A DNA stretch of 64,000 nucleotides from positions 1-64,000 of the forward strand of contig JBBDIT010000058.1 of assembly GCA_040880285.1 (NCBI GenBank), written 5' to 3'. Made by a program: the position numbers and the translations under genes. This stretch comes from JANQJA01 sp040880285 (GTDB lineage: Bacteria > Pseudomonadota > Gammaproteobacteria > Pseudomonadales > Azotimanducaceae). Positions 62,462 to 64,000 of this stretch are shown here, in pieces; position 1 is the first letter of the stretch; each line of letters begins with the position of its first letter. The notes under the pieces were generated by a model. That model worked only from the letters and a program-made list of their open reading frames with translations. It did not search any database and was not told where the DNA came from.

Positions 62462-64000
62462 ATGCTGACTCATTTGCTCGTCAAGGACGTTGCGCTGGTT
62501 GATCATCTGGAACTCACGCTCGAGGCGGGAATGAGCGTGATCACCGGCGAGACCGGCGCGGGCAAATCCATTATGCTCGATGCCCTCGGCCTTGCACTCG
62601 GAGACCGCGCGGAATCGGGTCTCATCGCAAAAGGTGCCGACAAAGCAGAAATTCACGCCTCCTTCGACATTTCAGGTAACGAGTCTGCCAGGCGATGGCT
62701 GCAAAGCAGGGAACTCGATCATGCCGATGGCGAATGCATCTTGCGGCGCATCGTTACCAAAGATGGCCGTTCCCGGGGATTCATCAATGGCGCCCCCGTC
62801 ACGGTCGGTGATCTCAAATCCCTTGGCGACATGTTGATCGACATACATTCCCAGCATGAACATCAGTCGCTGCTAAAAAAAGACACTCACCGTCGGCTGC
62901 TGGATGAATTCGGAAAGCAGACCGCGCTTGCGCTGAAGGTCGAAGAGCTGAGCGAGCGCTACCATTCCAACCGCAGGGCTCTCGAAGCGCTGATCGCAAC
63001 GAACGATGAGCAATCATCCCGTTTGCAACTCCTGTCCTATCAGGCTGAAGAACTGGCAATATTGAACACAACCACAGAGGAAGCCGGGATTCTGGAAAGC
63101 GAACAGAAATTGCTCGCCAACGCCGAGTCAATTCTTGGGGCCTGCAGCGAAGCGACAACACTGCTCTTTGAAGGTGAAAATGACAATGCACTCGCCTTGA
63201 TTTCCCGGGCATTGCAGCTGGTTTCAAGCATAGACCATGACAGAATCGGCCCCATAGTCGAAATGTTAGACAGTAGCCGTATCCAGCTACAGGAAGCCGT
63301 GAGCGACCTTACCAGATTTGGCGACGACGTGGAGCTGGACCCAAAGAGGCTGGAGGAGGTAGAAACGCGACTGACCGAGATCTACGATCTGGCCCGCAAG
63401 CATCGAATTTCCCCGACTGAAATTCCCGCACTACAGGAGAGGATCTCGTCGGAACTTCAGCAACTTGGCAATGCCGACGCCGAAATTGAACGACTGCAAT
63501 CTGAAACGGAAGGGGTCAGAGCCGAATACACCGCCGCCGCTGACACTCTGTCCAGGGGTCGCGCCAAAGCCTCAAGACAACTCAAGGAGAGCGTCAGAAC
63601 CCAGCTGACAGACCTGGGTATGCAGGGCGCCGTCTTTGACATCGCCCTGACCGGCAGGGAAATCCCCGGTCCCAATCCCCGCGGACACGAAGACGTCGAA
63701 TTCTTGATCAGTACAAATCCAGGGGCCGCACCGCGCCCATTGAACCGGATCGCATCCGGGGGCGAACTTTCCAGGATTAGCCTTGCCATTGATGTGGTGA
63801 CCGCTGATACATCCAACGTCCCAACATTGGTATTCGATGAAGTTGACGCGGGTATTGGCGGCGCCACCGCCGAGGTGGTGGGATCACTGCTGCGGGAACT
63901 GGGTACCAAGGCCCAGATCATTTGTGTCACTCATCTAGCCCAGGTTGCGGCGCAGGGCCATCAACATTTTCTGGTAACCAAAAGTAGTGACAAGAATTCG
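62462..64000 (+). CDS. recN: DNA repair protein RecN (5' part, runs off the window)
   Basis: The first 513 codons from the ATG at 62462; about 40 residues are missing relative to E. coli RecN (553). It is an SMC-like ATPase: Walker A GETGAGKS (29-36), long coiled-coil arms (about 160-370), the signature RIASGGELSRISLAI and Walker B TLVFDEVDAGIGG. It acts in double-strand-break repair. It is divergent from hrcA over a 134-bp gap, the usual recN-hrcA-grpE arrangement. nadK, often nearby, is not in the window. Confidence 0.97.
   Translation, partial: MLTHLLVKDVALVDHLELTLEAGMSVITGETGAGKSIMLDALGLALGDRAESGLIAKGADKAEIHASFDISGNESARRWLQSRELDHADGECILRRIVTKDGRSRGFINGAPVTVGDLKSLGDMLIDIHSQHEHQSLLKKDTHRRLLDEFGKQTALALKVEELSERYHSNRRALEALIATNDEQSSRLQLLSYQAEELAILNTTTEEAGILESEQKLLANAESILGACSEATTLLFEGENDNALALISRALQLVSSIDHDRIGPIVEMLDSSRIQLQEAVSDLTRFGDDVELDPKRLEEVETRLTEIYDLARKHRISPTEIPALQERISSELQQLGNADAEIERLQSETEGVRAEYTAAADTLSRGRAKASRQLKESVRTQLTDLGMQGAVFDIALTGREIPGPNPRGHEDVEFLISTNPGAAPRPLNRIASGGELSRISLAIDVVTADTSNVPTLVFDEVDAGIGGATAEVVGSLLRELGTKAQIICVTHLAQVAAQGHQHFLVTKSSDKNS

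Overview
The window is chromosomal DNA of a gammaproteobacterium whose gene order is close to Pseudomonas. Three conserved blocks can be recognised from memory of the P. aeruginosa map: the birA/tyrS/erpA neighbourhood; the dksA-gluQ-cbrA-cbrB-crcZ-pcnB-pgi-acs neighbourhood; and the pnp-to-recN block (translation, cell wall, carbamoyl phosphate, heat shock). It is not Pseudomonas itself: hrcA precedes grpE, a deoxynucleoside kinase sits where folK-panBCD would be, and several expected genes (coaX, anmK, folK, panBCD) are missing from their usual places. No phage, plasmid, IS transposase or CRISPR array is visible.

Layout. 1-2590: tRNA-Thr, a SPOR-domain gene, birA, and a tRNA-Ile/tRNA-Ala pair with no rRNA genes, embedded in modular hairpin repeats. 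2591-11502: tyrS, an M23 endopeptidase, erpA, bactofilin, a DUF6776-like membrane protein, a ClC chloride transporter, hemL and a PfkB kinase. 11499-16339 (minus): an overlapping sfsA-hmuU-hmuV-polB operon. 16591-29226 (plus): a DksA with a 202-residue histone-H1-like tail, gluQ, the cbrX-cbrA-cbrB regulatory system followed by a sigma-54-driven CrcZ-like small RNA, pcnB, a deoxynucleoside kinase, pgi and acs. 29250-34819: an accessory stretch with an LPS-kinase/glycosidase fusion, an acyl-CoA dehydrogenase, a degenerate zinc-peptidase-like protein and an FNR/Anr regulator. 34929-62327 (almost all minus): pnp, rpsO, truB, rbfA, infB, nusA, rimP, tRNA-fMet, tRNA-Leu, secG, tpiA, glmM, folP, ftsH, rlmE, (yhbY on plus), greA, carB, carA, dapB, dnaJ, dnaK, grpE, hrcA. 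62462-64000: the 5' part of recN.

How the parts work together. CbrA/CbrB plus the CrcZ-like RNA look like a complete carbon-catabolite control module: a sensor with a transporter-like input domain, a sigma-54 activator, its palindromic enhancer, a -24/-12 promoter, and an A-rich RNA able to titrate Hfq/Crc. DksA, GreA, NusA, RimP, InfB, RbfA, TruB, S15 and PNPase form a transcription/translation maturation set, with terminator-like hairpins in the rimP leader. GrpE-DnaK-DnaJ has a clear sigma-32 promoter, while HrcA is present without a visible CIRCE operator.

The most unusual items are the DksA tail, the CrcZ-like RNA, the kinase-glycosidase fusion, the tRNA-tail mosaic repeats with the orphan Ile-Ala pair, and a 186-bp nested palindrome between hrcA and grpE. 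Everything here is read by eye; family names rest on recognisable motifs and synteny, not on database searches.
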